Positions 46,206 to 53,611 of a stretch of DNA of 64,000 nucleotides are shown here, in pieces (position 1 is the first letter of the stretch; each line of letters starts with the position of its first letter). The notes under the pieces are model-generated. The model was not told the origin of the DNA. It saw nothing but the letters and a program-made list of their open reading frames with translations, and did no database searches. The translations under genes were made by a program, and so were the position numbers. The stretch is from Microbacterium phyllosphaerae (GTDB lineage: Bacteria; Actinomycetota; Actinomycetes; Actinomycetales; Microbacteriaceae), in NCBI RefSeq assembly GCF_017876435.1, contig NZ_JAGIOA010000001.1:3038001-3102000 (forward strand). Reading direction: 5' to 3'.

Positions 46206-46673
46206 TCAGGCGGCGGCCTGCTCCTTGATCGAGTCGACGGCCTCGTTGAACCCGCCGCTCGTGAGCGACGAACCGGCGACGCGGCTGACGTTCAGGTCAT
46301 CGAGCGACTTGCCGACGACCTCATCCGAGATGCCGTCGATGAACTGACCCTGGTACTGCTCGGTCTCGCGGGCCTTGGGGTCGCCCGTCACCTCGACCTC
46401 GGTCACGACGCCGTCGGCGATCGTGAGGGTCACGCTGATGGATTCGACGGTCTCAGGCGTCTGGTACGAGCCGTCGGCCGTGTAGGTGCCGTCGGTGTAG
46501 TCGCCGGTCGATGCTCCCGAATCGGTCGACTCGGTGCTCGTGCCGCTGCCGGTGTCGGTGGACTGGTCTTCGGCGTCTGCTGTGCCGGAGCATCCTGCGA
46601 GGACGAAGAGTCCTGCGATTCCGGCGAGGGCTGCGCCCTTGCGAACAGAAGTCGGTACAGTCGTGCGGATCAT
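46206..46673 (-). CDS. FMN-binding-domain lipoprotein
   Basis: 155 aa. Lipobox FVLAGC (Cys28), a Ser/Thr/Asp-rich linker (about 30-65), then an FMN_bind domain (about 65-155) starting YTADGSYQTPE. The flavinylation-site region reads VAGSSLTSGGF (about 132-142), where Ser replaces the usual Thr of SGAT. SD GGAGG is 7 nt from the ATG. It is first in the operon with apbE and the reductase. Likely an extracytoplasmic electron carrier (inference). Confidence 0.88.
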   Translation of the reverse strand: MIRTTVPTSVRKGAALAGIAGLFVLAGCSGTADAEDQSTDTGSGTSTESTDSGASTGDYTDGTYTADGSYQTPETVESISVTLTIADGVVTEVEVTGDPKARETEQYQGQFIDGISDEVVGKSLDDLNVSRVAGSSLTSGGFNEAVDSIKEQAAA

Positions 46674-46758
46674 GATGGTCCTCCCGGCCTTGATCGGTGT
46701 GTTGATTCGACCGTAGGGACAGCATCTATGTGCGGGCTGTGCCCGATATATGGGTCGC

Positions 46759-47793
46759 CTACGCGTCTCCGCCGAACATGCTCGTGACGGATCCGTCCTC
46801 GAAGACCTCGTGGATCGCGCGAGCCAGCAGCGGGGCGATCGGCAGGATCGTCAGCTTGTCCCAGCGACGCGACTCGGTCAGGGGGATCGTGTCGGTGATG
46901 ACGACCTCGTCGATCGAGGCGTCCTGCAGACGCTCGGATGCCGGGTCGCTGAAGATCGCGTGCGTCGCCGCGACGATCACGCGGTGCGCGCCGTTCGCCT
47001 TGAGCGCCTGTGCGGCCTTCACGATGGTGCCACCGGTGTCGATCATGTCGTCGACGAGAAGGCAGGTGCGTCCTTCGACGGCACCCACGATCTCGTGCAC
47101 GGAGACCTGGTTGGCGACCTTCGGGTCGCGGCGCTTGTGGATGATGGCCAGCGGCGCGCCGAGGCTGTCGGACCACGTGTCGGCGACGCGGACGCGGCCC
47201 ATGTCGGGCGAGACGACGGTGAGGATCTTGCGGTCCTCGGCGCTCAGCGTGCGCTGGAAGTAGTCCAGCAGCACGGGCTTCGCGAACAGGTGATCGACAG
47301 GACCGTCGAAGAAGCCCTGGATCTGGGCTGCGTGCAGATCGACGCTCATCACGCGGTCTGCCCCGGCGGTCTTGAGCAGGTCGGCTACGAGTCGGGCGCT
47401 GATCGGCTCGCGTCCACGGCCCTTCTTGTCCTGACGCGAATACGGATAGTAGGGCGCGACGACCGTGATGCGCTTGGCGGAGGCGCGCTTGGCCGCGTCG
47501 ATCATGATCAACGCTTCCATGAGCCACTCGTTGACCGGCTCACCGAAGGTCTGGATGAGGAAGAGATCGCAGCCGCGGATCGAGACGTCGAAACGGGCGT
47601 AGATCTCGCCGGAGGCGAAGGTGCGGTGCTCGGTCGGCACGACCTCGGTACCGAGGGATGCAGCCACCGCAGCGGTCAGCGCCGGGTGCGAACGACCACC
47701 GGCGACGACGAGCCGCTTCTTGGTCTTGGCGACGAGTCCGGGGGCGATGCCGTTGTCCCGGTCCATATCGACAGTCTTCTTCTTGCGCGCCAT
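46759..47793 (-). CDS. prs: Ribose-phosphate pyrophosphokinase (PRPP synthetase)
   Basis: Makes PRPP from ribose-5-phosphate and ATP for nucleotide, His and Trp synthesis and arabinan precursors. 344 aa with a short basic N-terminal extension. Motifs: HRTFASGEIYARFDVS, VAPYYPYSRQDKKGRGREPIS, VMSVDLHAAQIQGFFD (Mg site) and the PRPP loop LLVDDMIDTGGTIVKAA. It is 9 nt downstream of glmU on the same strand. Confidence 0.95.
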   Translation of the reverse strand: MARKKKTVDMDRDNGIAPGLVAKTKKRLVVAGGRSHPALTAAVAASLGTEVVPTEHRTFASGEIYARFDVSIRGCDLFLIQTFGEPVNEWLMEALIMIDAAKRASAKRITVVAPYYPYSRQDKKGRGREPISARLVADLLKTAGADRVMSVDLHAAQIQGFFDGPVDHLFAKPVLLDYFQRTLSAEDRKILTVVSPDMGRVRVADTWSDSLGAPLAIIHKRRDPKVANQVSVHEIVGAVEGRTCLLVDDMIDTGGTIVKAAQALKANGAHRVIVAATHAIFSDPASERLQDASIDEVVITDTIPLTESRRWDKLTILPIAPLLARAIHEVFEDGSVTSMFGGDA

Positions 47794-47802
47794 CGTTTTC
47801 GC

Positions 47803-49233
47803 CTATTCCGCCACTCGGGATCGGGCTGCGGCGTCTGCCGCACCCGTGCCTGCCCTGTTCTTCTCGACCCAACCCTCGATGTTGCGCTGAGGGGCGACGC
47901 TCATGGCAAGGGAACCGGCGGGGACGTCCTTGCGGACCACGGCGCCGGCACCTGTCTTGGCGCCAGCTCCCAGCCTAACGGGCGCGACGAGGGTCGTGTG
48001 CGAGCCGGTGTGCACCTCGTCCTCGACGACCGTGCGGTGCTTGTTCACGTCGTCGTAGTTCGCCGTGATCGTGCTCGCACCGAGGTTGACGCCACGGCCG
48101 ATGGTCGCATCGCCCACGTACGACAGGTGCGGGACCTTGCTGCCCTCGCCGATCTCGGCGTTCTTCGTCTCGACGTACGCGCCGATCTTGCCCCTGGCGC
48201 CGAGCACGGTGCCGGGGCGGAGGAACGAGAAGGGGCCGACCGTGGCCTCGGCGCCGATGACGGCGAGCGTGGCGTCGGTACGACGGACGATCGCGTCCGC
48301 ACCCACCTCGCAGTCGACGAGCGTCGTGTCCGGGCCGATGATCGCGCCCTCTGCGATCGTCGTGGCGCGCAGGATGTGCGTGTTCGGGAGGACCGTGACG
48401 TCGGGCGCGAGCGTCGCGTCGTCATCGATCCAGGTGGTTGTCGGGTCGATGATCGTGACCCCCGCGAGTTGCCAGCGGCGCACGATGCGCCGGTTGAGCA
48501 GACGACCGACCTCGGAGAGCTGGGCGCGGTCGTTGACGCCGAATGTGACGGTGACGTCGGAGACGACGGACGCGGCCACCCGACTGCCGTCGCGGCGGAG
48601 GAGCCCCGGAACATCCGTCAGGTACATCTCGCCCTGCGCGTTGTCGACGCCGACCGAGGGAAGGTACCTGCGCAGCGTGCCGATCCGGAACACATACATG
48701 CCCGCATTGATCTCACGGACGCTCGCCTCGTCGGCGCTCGCGTCCTTCTGCTCGACGATGCGGTCGACGCCGCCGTCCGCGTCGCGGATGACGCGGCCGT
48801 AGCCGGTCGGGTCGTCCACGACCGCCGTCATCAGGGTCGCCTCCGCGTCGGCATCGCGGTGGGCATCGAGGAACGACCGCAGCGTGTCGGCATCCGCGAG
48901 CGGGCAGTCGCCCGAGAGCACGAGGACGTCGCCGTCGAACTCGGCGGGCAGTGCGTCGACCGCGACCTGGACGGCGCGTCCGGTGCCGGGGACCTCGTCC
49001 TGGTCGATGAAGATCGCGTCCGGGTAGTCGGCGGTGAGCGCCGCGACGACCTGGTCGCGCTCGTGCCGCACGACGACCTCGACGTGCTCGGCCCCGAGAC
49101 GGCCGGCGGTCGTCAGAACGTGCCCCACGAGTGGTCGCCCCGCGATCGGATGCAGCACCTTGGGCAGGCGCGAGCGCATGCGGGTTCCCTGGCCTGCGGC
49201 GAGGATGATGATGGCGAGATTGTTCCCAGTCAT
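47803..49233 (-). CDS. glmU: Bifunctional GlmU: N-acetylglucosamine-1-phosphate uridyltransferase / glucosamine-1-phosphate acetyltransferase
   Basis: Last two steps to UDP-GlcNAc for peptidoglycan. 476 aa. N-terminal pyrophosphorylase motif LAAGQGTRMRSRLPKVLHPI, then the left-handed beta-helix acetyltransferase (from about residue 255) with RPGTVLGARGKIGAYVETKN and GASTITANYDDVNKH. The ATG at 49233 lies one base after the tRNA-Gln discriminator. The only Shine-Dalgarno-like bases are in the tRNA acceptor stem, so translation is probably from a processed leaderless mRNA. A longer frame into the marR/rluA region is a shadow. Confidence 0.95.
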   Translation of the reverse strand: MTGNNLAIIILAAGQGTRMRSRLPKVLHPIAGRPLVGHVLTTAGRLGAEHVEVVVRHERDQVVAALTADYPDAIFIDQDEVPGTGRAVQVAVDALPAEFDGDVLVLSGDCPLADADTLRSFLDAHRDADAEATLMTAVVDDPTGYGRVIRDADGGVDRIVEQKDASADEASVREINAGMYVFRIGTLRRYLPSVGVDNAQGEMYLTDVPGLLRRDGSRVAASVVSDVTVTFGVNDRAQLSEVGRLLNRRIVRRWQLAGVTIIDPTTTWIDDDATLAPDVTVLPNTHILRATTIAEGAIIGPDTTLVDCEVGADAIVRRTDATLAVIGAEATVGPFSFLRPGTVLGARGKIGAYVETKNAEIGEGSKVPHLSYVGDATIGRGVNLGASTITANYDDVNKHRTVVEDEVHTGSHTTLVAPVRLGAGAKTGAGAVVRKDVPAGSLAMSVAPQRNIEGWVEKNRAGTGAADAAARSRVAE

Positions 49234-49234
49234 G

Positions 49235-49306
49235 CTCCGCCGCCAGGACTCGAACCTAGACCTAACAGCTCCAAAGGCTGTCGTGCTGCCATTACACCAC
49301 GGCGGA
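49235..49306 (-). tRNA. trnQ: tRNA-Gln (TTG anticodon)
   Basis: 72 nt. Acceptor stem TCCGCCG/CGGCGGA (7 bp) with discriminator G at 49235, D-loop GTGTAATGGCAGCAC, anticodon loop CTTTGGA with TTG (CAA codon), and T-arm GGTTCGAGTCC. CCA is not encoded. It lies immediately upstream of glmU on the same strand. Confidence 0.96.
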
Positions 49307-49365
49307 CCGCGGCCCCCGAGAGAGCCGCGGGTCAAGTCTGCCACGTCCGCCTGCGTGCTACCGGC

Positions 49366-49371
49366 GATAAT
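49366..49371 (+). promoter_or_regulatory. -10 hexamer GATAAT for a leaderless marR-like mRNA
   Basis: Ends 6 nt before ATG 49378. Confidence 0.55.
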
Positions 49372-49377
49372 GGACGG

Positions 49378-49872
49378 ATGACTGAGGCGGATGAGGTTGA
49401 TCGGATCGTCGGCGCCTGGAACACCCAGCGCCCCGACCTCGACTTCTCGCCCCTCGAGGTGCTGTCGCGGATGGACCGGCTGACCCGGCTGCTCGATCGC
49501 GCCCGTCGCGACGTGTTCCGCCGCAGCGATCTGGAGGCCTGGGAGTGGGACGTGCTGTCGGCGCTGCGCCGAGCGGGCGCGCCCTTCCAGCTCTCCCCCA
49601 AGCAGCTGCTCCAGCAGACGCTGGTCTCGAGCGGCACCATGACCAATCGCATCGACCGGCTGGTCGGACGACGTTTCGTGCGGCGCGAGGACGATCCGGC
49701 CGACGGACGCAGCGTCCTCGTCACGCTCACGGATGACGGACGCATCAGGGTGGATGCCGCGATCACACGGCTCGTCGACGTCGAGGACGACCTGCTGCGG
49801 GCGCTCTCCCGCGGCGATCGGGACCGTCTCGCCGCGCTGCTGCGCAAGCTGAGCCTGAGCTTCGACGCGTGA
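49378..49872 (+). CDS. MarR-family transcriptional regulator
   Basis: 164 aa winged helix-turn-helix. Recognition region LSPKQLLQQTLVSSGTMTNRIDRLVGRRFVRR and wing REDDPADGRSVLVTLTDDG are typical. ATG 49378 agrees with the -10 position; a much longer frame from 46750 is antisense to prs/glmU and rejected. It is followed after 12 nt by a pseudouridine synthase gene, with which it may be cotranscribed. Ligand unknown. Confidence 0.9.
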   Translation: MTEADEVDRIVGAWNTQRPDLDFSPLEVLSRMDRLTRLLDRARRDVFRRSDLEAWEWDVLSALRRAGAPFQLSPKQLLQQTLVSSGTMTNRIDRLVGRRFVRREDDPADGRSVLVTLTDDGRIRVDAAITRLVDVEDDLLRALSRGDRDRLAALLRKLSLSFDA

Positions 49873-49884
49873 GGTTCTGACGAC

Positions 49885-50814
49885 ATGGCGATGCTCTCCC
49901 CTCTTCCGGTGCGCGACGGCGTCGGCGCGACGCGCCTGCATGTCCCGATGAGCGGCGAGTGGCCGACCGTCGGGGCCTACATGATCGAGCGCTTCTTCCA
50001 CCTCGACCCCGAAGGGCTGCTGAGCCGCTTCGATCGCGGAGAGATCGTGGCCAGGGACGGGAGCCCGCTCACGCGGTACACGCCCCTGGGCGTCGAGGAG
50101 TTCATCTGGTACTACCGCGACCCGCCTGTGGAGACCCGGCTTCCCGTCGAGATCGAGGTCATCCATCAGGACGACGACCTGGTCGTCATCGACAAGCCGC
50201 ATTTCCTGCCGACGATCCCCGGCGGGAAGTTCCTGCAGAACTCCGCGCTGATCCGCCTCCGCAACCTGCTGGGCAACGACGAGCTCGCACCGATCCACCG
50301 CCTCGACCGGGCGACCGCCGGGGTGCTCATGTTCTCGGCGCGTCCGCAGACCAGGGCGCCCTATCAGCTGCTGTTCGAGACCAGGCAGGTGCAGAAGGTC
50401 TACGAGGCCGTCTCCGCCCGTCCTGACGACTGGGACGCGTCGCGGTTCCCCCTCGTGTACCGCAACCACATCGTCAAGCTCCGCAACGAACTGAAGGTCC
50501 AGGTCGACGACGAGCGGGAGCCGAACGCCGAGACGCTGATCGAGGTGATCGACGCCGACGCGCGCGTCGTGCACACGCTGCTTCGCCCGCACAGCGGCAA
50601 GATGCATCAGCTGCGGGTGCACCTCGCGGCGCTGGATCTCGGCATCCTGAACGACCCGTTCTACCCCGAACTCCGCGGCGAGCGACCGGACGACTTCGCC
50701 CACCCCATGCAGTTGCTCGCCCGCGAGCTGCACTTCGTGGATCCGCTGAGCGGCGCTCCGCGGATGTTCTCCACGACGCGCACGCTGCAGGAAGCGCCCG
50801 TCAGCGGCGCATGA
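49885..50814 (+). CDS. RluA-family RNA pseudouridine synthase
   Basis: 309 aa. Catalytic motif APIHRLDRATAGVLMFS with the active-site Asp, upstream DDDLVVIDKPHFLPTIPGG, and the C-terminal SGKMHQLRVHLAALDLGILND. The N-terminal 75 residues are not S4-like. It modifies uridines in rRNA or tRNA; target not predictable from sequence. Overlaps the metI stop at its 3' end by 14 bases on the opposite strand. Confidence 0.88.
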   Translation: MAMLSPLPVRDGVGATRLHVPMSGEWPTVGAYMIERFFHLDPEGLLSRFDRGEIVARDGSPLTRYTPLGVEEFIWYYRDPPVETRLPVEIEVIHQDDDLVVIDKPHFLPTIPGGKFLQNSALIRLRNLLGNDELAPIHRLDRATAGVLMFSARPQTRAPYQLLFETRQVQKVYEAVSARPDDWDASRFPLVYRNHIVKLRNELKVQVDDEREPNAETLIEVIDADARVVHTLLRPHSGKMHQLRVHLAALDLGILNDPFYPELRGERPDDFAHPMQLLARELHFVDPLSGAPRMFSTTRTLQEAPVSGA

Positions 50815-51460
50815 TCTTGCGTGCGAGCCTCGTTCCGAGGATCTGCACGAGGTGCACGAACACCACGATCAGCACGATGGCCGTCCACATGACGACAGGC
50901 TCGAACTGCCGGAAGCCGTAGATCTGGGCGAACGCACCGAGCCCGCCGCCGCCGATGAGACCGGCCATCGCCGTCATGTCGATGAGCGCCACCACGATGA
51001 AGGTGTAGCCCAGGATGAGCGGCCCGAGCGACTCGGGGATCGCGACGGTGAAGAGGATGCGCCACGGGCCGGCACCCATGGCACGAGCGGCCTCGATCAC
51101 GCCAGGCGAGACCGACACGAGGTGCTGCTCGACGATGCGTCCGATCGCGAAAGCGGCCGCCAGAGCGATCATGAAGGCCCCGGCGGTCGTGCCGATGCCC
51201 GTTCCGACCACGACGCGAGCCAGAGGCTGGGCGACCGCCACGAAGAGCACGAACGGGATCGGGCGGAAGAAGTTGACTCCGAGGTTCGCGATGACCGCGA
51301 CCGCGCGGTTCTGCGCGAGCCCTCCCGGCCGGGTGACGTAGAGGATCACACCGATCGCGAGGCCGAGGATGCCGCCGAGCACGAGCGCGAACGACGTCAT
51401 GTACAGGGTCTCGAGCGCGGCCTTCCACAGCTCGGGCCACAGTTCGTTCAGACGGTCCAT
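50801..51460 (-). CDS. metI: Methionine ABC transporter permease
   Basis: 219 aa, five to six membrane helices, BPD_transp_1 fold. The EAA coupling loop reads VIEAARAMGAGPWRILFTVAIPE, typical of MetI. ATG overlaps the metN stop by one base. Last gene of the importer operon. Confidence 0.92.
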   Translation of the reverse strand: MDRLNELWPELWKAALETLYMTSFALVLGGILGLAIGVILYVTRPGGLAQNRAVAVIANLGVNFFRPIPFVLFVAVAQPLARVVVGTGIGTTAGAFMIALAAAFAIGRIVEQHLVSVSPGVIEAARAMGAGPWRILFTVAIPESLGPLILGYTFIVVALIDMTAMAGLIGGGGLGAFAQIYGFRQFEPVVMWTAIVLIVVFVHLVQILGTRLARKIMRR

Positions 51461-52503
51461 CAGCGCGCCTCCTCTCCGGCGATCTCGGTCACTTCGACGC
51501 GTTCGCCGATTCCTGCGAGCGTCCGGTCGACGACCGCATCCTCGCCGCGGATCGCGAGCGTGAGGTGCCCGAAGGCCCGCCCGCGGATGTCGTTGATGCC
51601 GCCGTACACGAGCTCGAAGTCGAGCCCCGCGGCAGCCAGGTCGAGGAAGACCTGCGCCTGCGACGAGTCGCCGTCACGGAACGAGAACGTCACGAGGCGC
51701 CCCCGGTGGCGCTCGCGCAGCACGGACAGCTCGGACGGCGACGGGATGCCCTTCACGACCGTGCCGACGAAGCGTTGCGACGCGGGGTTCTGCGGAGCCG
51801 AGAAGACGTCGAACACGTCACCTTGCTCGATCACGCGACCGTTCTCCATGACTGCGACCTTGGTGGCGATGGTCTGGATGACGTCCATCTCGTGTGTGAT
51901 GACCACGATCGTGACGCCCTGCTCCCTGTTGACGCGCTTGAGGAGGTCGAGCACCTCGTGCGTGGTCTGCGGGTCGAGGGCGCTGGTGGCCTCGTCGGCG
52001 AGCAGGATCGCGGGGCCGGTGGCGAGAGCACGGGCGATGCCGACGCGCTGCTTCTGTCCGCCCGACAGCTGCTCGGGGTACGCCTTCGCCTTGTCGGCCA
52101 GGCCGACGAAGCTGAGCAGCTCGGCGACCCTCGTCTCGATATCGGCCTTCGACCAGCCGGCGAGTTTGAGCGGATAGGCGATGTTCGCCTTGACGCTGCG
52201 GGAGGCGAAGAGGTTGAACTGCTGGAAGATCATGCCGATCCCGCCGCGCACCTTGCGCAGCTCGCTCTCCTTGAGCGCCGTGATGTCGACATCGTCGACT
52301 GTGATGGTGCCGCTCGTCGCCGGCTCGAGGGCGTTGATCAGGCGCACGAGGGTCGACTTGCCCGCACCGGAGTAGCCGATGATGCCGAAGACATCGCCCT
52401 TCTCGATCGAGAGGGTGACGTCGTCGACGGCCACGACCTCTGCGTCATCACGCGTGCGGGAGGGGTAGGACTTCGAGACGTTCGTCAGGGTGACGATCGG
52501 CAT
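51460..52503 (-). CDS. metN: Methionine ABC transporter ATPase
   Basis: 347 aa. Walker A GYSGAGKSTLVRLIN, signature LSGGQKQRVGIARAL, Walker B ILLADEATSALDP, and a C-terminal NIL regulatory domain (about 265-345) that in this family binds methionine and inhibits transport. SD GGAGCA before ATG. A double hairpin separates it from metQ. Confidence 0.93.
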   Translation of the reverse strand: MPIVTLTNVSKSYPSRTRDDAEVVAVDDVTLSIEKGDVFGIIGYSGAGKSTLVRLINALEPATSGTITVDDVDITALKESELRKVRGGIGMIFQQFNLFASRSVKANIAYPLKLAGWSKADIETRVAELLSFVGLADKAKAYPEQLSGGQKQRVGIARALATGPAILLADEATSALDPQTTHEVLDLLKRVNREQGVTIVVITHEMDVIQTIATKVAVMENGRVIEQGDVFDVFSAPQNPASQRFVGTVVKGIPSPSELSVLRERHRGRLVTFSFRDGDSSQAQVFLDLAAAGLDFELVYGGINDIRGRAFGHLTLAIRGEDAVVDRTLAGIGERVEVTEIAGEEAR

Positions 52504-52534
52504 GTGGTGCTCCGGTCAGGTTGTCGGGAACGAC

Positions 52535-52594
52535 GAATCGGGTGACGCACGAGGCGCCACCCGATTCTCTCGCATCAGGCGGGAGTGCTCCCGC
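52535..52594 (-). terminator. Tandem hairpins between metQ and metN
   Basis: Two stem-loops: GCGGGAG/CTCCCGC (52579-52594) and GAATCGGGTG/CACCCGATTC (52535-52567). They probably reduce read-through from metQ into metNI. Confidence 0.6.
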
Positions 52595-52599
52595 TCCGA

Positions 52600-53520
52600 T
52601 CACTTGTTGGCTTCGGTGTCCTTCTGGACCTTCTCGAGCGAGGCGACGAGGTCCTCGACCGGGGTCTGCAGCGGAACCGCGGTGTCACCCGACGACTCGA
52701 TCAGACCGGCCTGCACGTCCTCGTTCGTCTGGAAGATCTCGACGAGCTTGAGGTACGTCTCGTTGTCGGCGTCTTCGGCACGTGCCGCGAAGATGTTCAC
52801 GTACGGCAGTGCGTTCGGGTCCTCCGGGTCGTCCTGCGCGATCGCGTCGTCGAATGTCAGACCGGAGTCCTCGACGAAATCGTTGTTGATGATCGCGGCG
52901 GCGACATCGGGCAGCGAGGTCGGGATGAGCGCGGCCTCGAGGGCCGTGACCTTGACCTTCGACTTGTCGGTGTCGACGTCGGCGAGGTCGGAGAAGATCG
53001 TCCCGCCGCTCTTGAGCTCGATCAGACCGGCCGACTGCAGCACGAGCAGCGCACGTGCCTGGTTCGACGCGTCGTCCGGAACGGCGACGGTCTCACCCTT
53101 GGGGATGCTGTCGACGTCGTCGTACTTCTTCGAGTACAGGCCCAGCGGGTAGATCGCGGTCGAGCCGATCGGCGTCAGGTCGGAGCCCGAAGCGCTGTTG
53201 TACTCGGCCAGGTACACGATGTGCTGGAACTGGTTGAGGTCGATCTCACCCTCGGTGAGTGCGGGGTTCGGCTGCTCGTAGGATCCGAAGTCGACGAGCT
53301 CGACCGTGATGCCCTCGTCAGCGGCGGCCTCGACGAACGGAGCCCACTGTGCGTCCCCCTTGCCGACGACACCGATCTTGACGGTCTCGTTCTCGGAGTC
53401 ACCGCCGCCGGAGCCTGCCTCGGAGGATGCCGTCGCGCAGCCTGCGAGTGCGACGAAGAGCGGGACCGCGGCGAGCGCGGCGATGACGGATGTGGTCCGA
53501 CGGGATGCTGTGATGGACAT
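52600..53520 (-). CDS. metQ: Methionine-binding lipoprotein
   Basis: 306 aa NlpA/MetQ family. Lipobox VALAGC (Cys28), Gly/Ser linker, then VKIGVVGKGDAQW and NQFQHIVYLAEYN. Family motifs KKYDDVDSIPKGETVAVPDD and NNDFVEDSGL follow. First gene of metQ-metN-metI; imports methionine (possibly D-methionine). SD-like GAGAGGAA is about 11 nt before the ATG. Confidence 0.92.
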   Translation of the reverse strand: MSITASRRTTSVIAALAAVPLFVALAGCATASSEAGSGGGDSENETVKIGVVGKGDAQWAPFVEAAADEGITVELVDFGSYEQPNPALTEGEIDLNQFQHIVYLAEYNSASGSDLTPIGSTAIYPLGLYSKKYDDVDSIPKGETVAVPDDASNQARALLVLQSAGLIELKSGGTIFSDLADVDTDKSKVKVTALEAALIPTSLPDVAAAIINNDFVEDSGLTFDDAIAQDDPEDPNALPYVNIFAARAEDADNETYLKLVEIFQTNEDVQAGLIESSGDTAVPLQTPVEDLVASLEKVQKDTEANK

Positions 53521-53554
53521 GAGTGTTCGGGTTCCTCTCTTGGGGGACTCGAAT

Positions 53555-53596
53555 ACGTTAGGCAGCCCGATGCCGCTCGTGACAATCGAGTGTCAC
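53555..53596 (-). promoter_or_regulatory. Candidate metQ promoter with overlapping palindrome
   Basis: GTGACA-N6-TGTCAC (53579-53596) overlaps a possible -35 TTGTCA (minus strand, 53580-53585); TAACGT (53555-53560) could be the -10, with a long 19-bp spacer. No S-box riboswitch fits in this short leader. Confidence 0.35.
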
Positions 53597-53611
53597 AGAG
53601 CGTCACAGCTC

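Noticed and set aside
46486..46520. SGAS in the FMN-binding lipoprotein linker as the flavinylation site
   Set aside because: It lies in the Ser/Asp-rich linker before the FMN_bind domain; the domain-appropriate position is the VAGSSLTS segment near the C-terminus.
46750..49872. A 1040-codon plus-strand frame ending in the MarR gene
   Set aside because: It is antisense to prs, glmU and tRNA-Gln; only the last 165 codons (from 49378) are real.
53521..53611. SAM (S-box) riboswitch before metQ
   Set aside because: The 91-bp region is too short and shows none of the conserved helices; only a short palindrome is visible.
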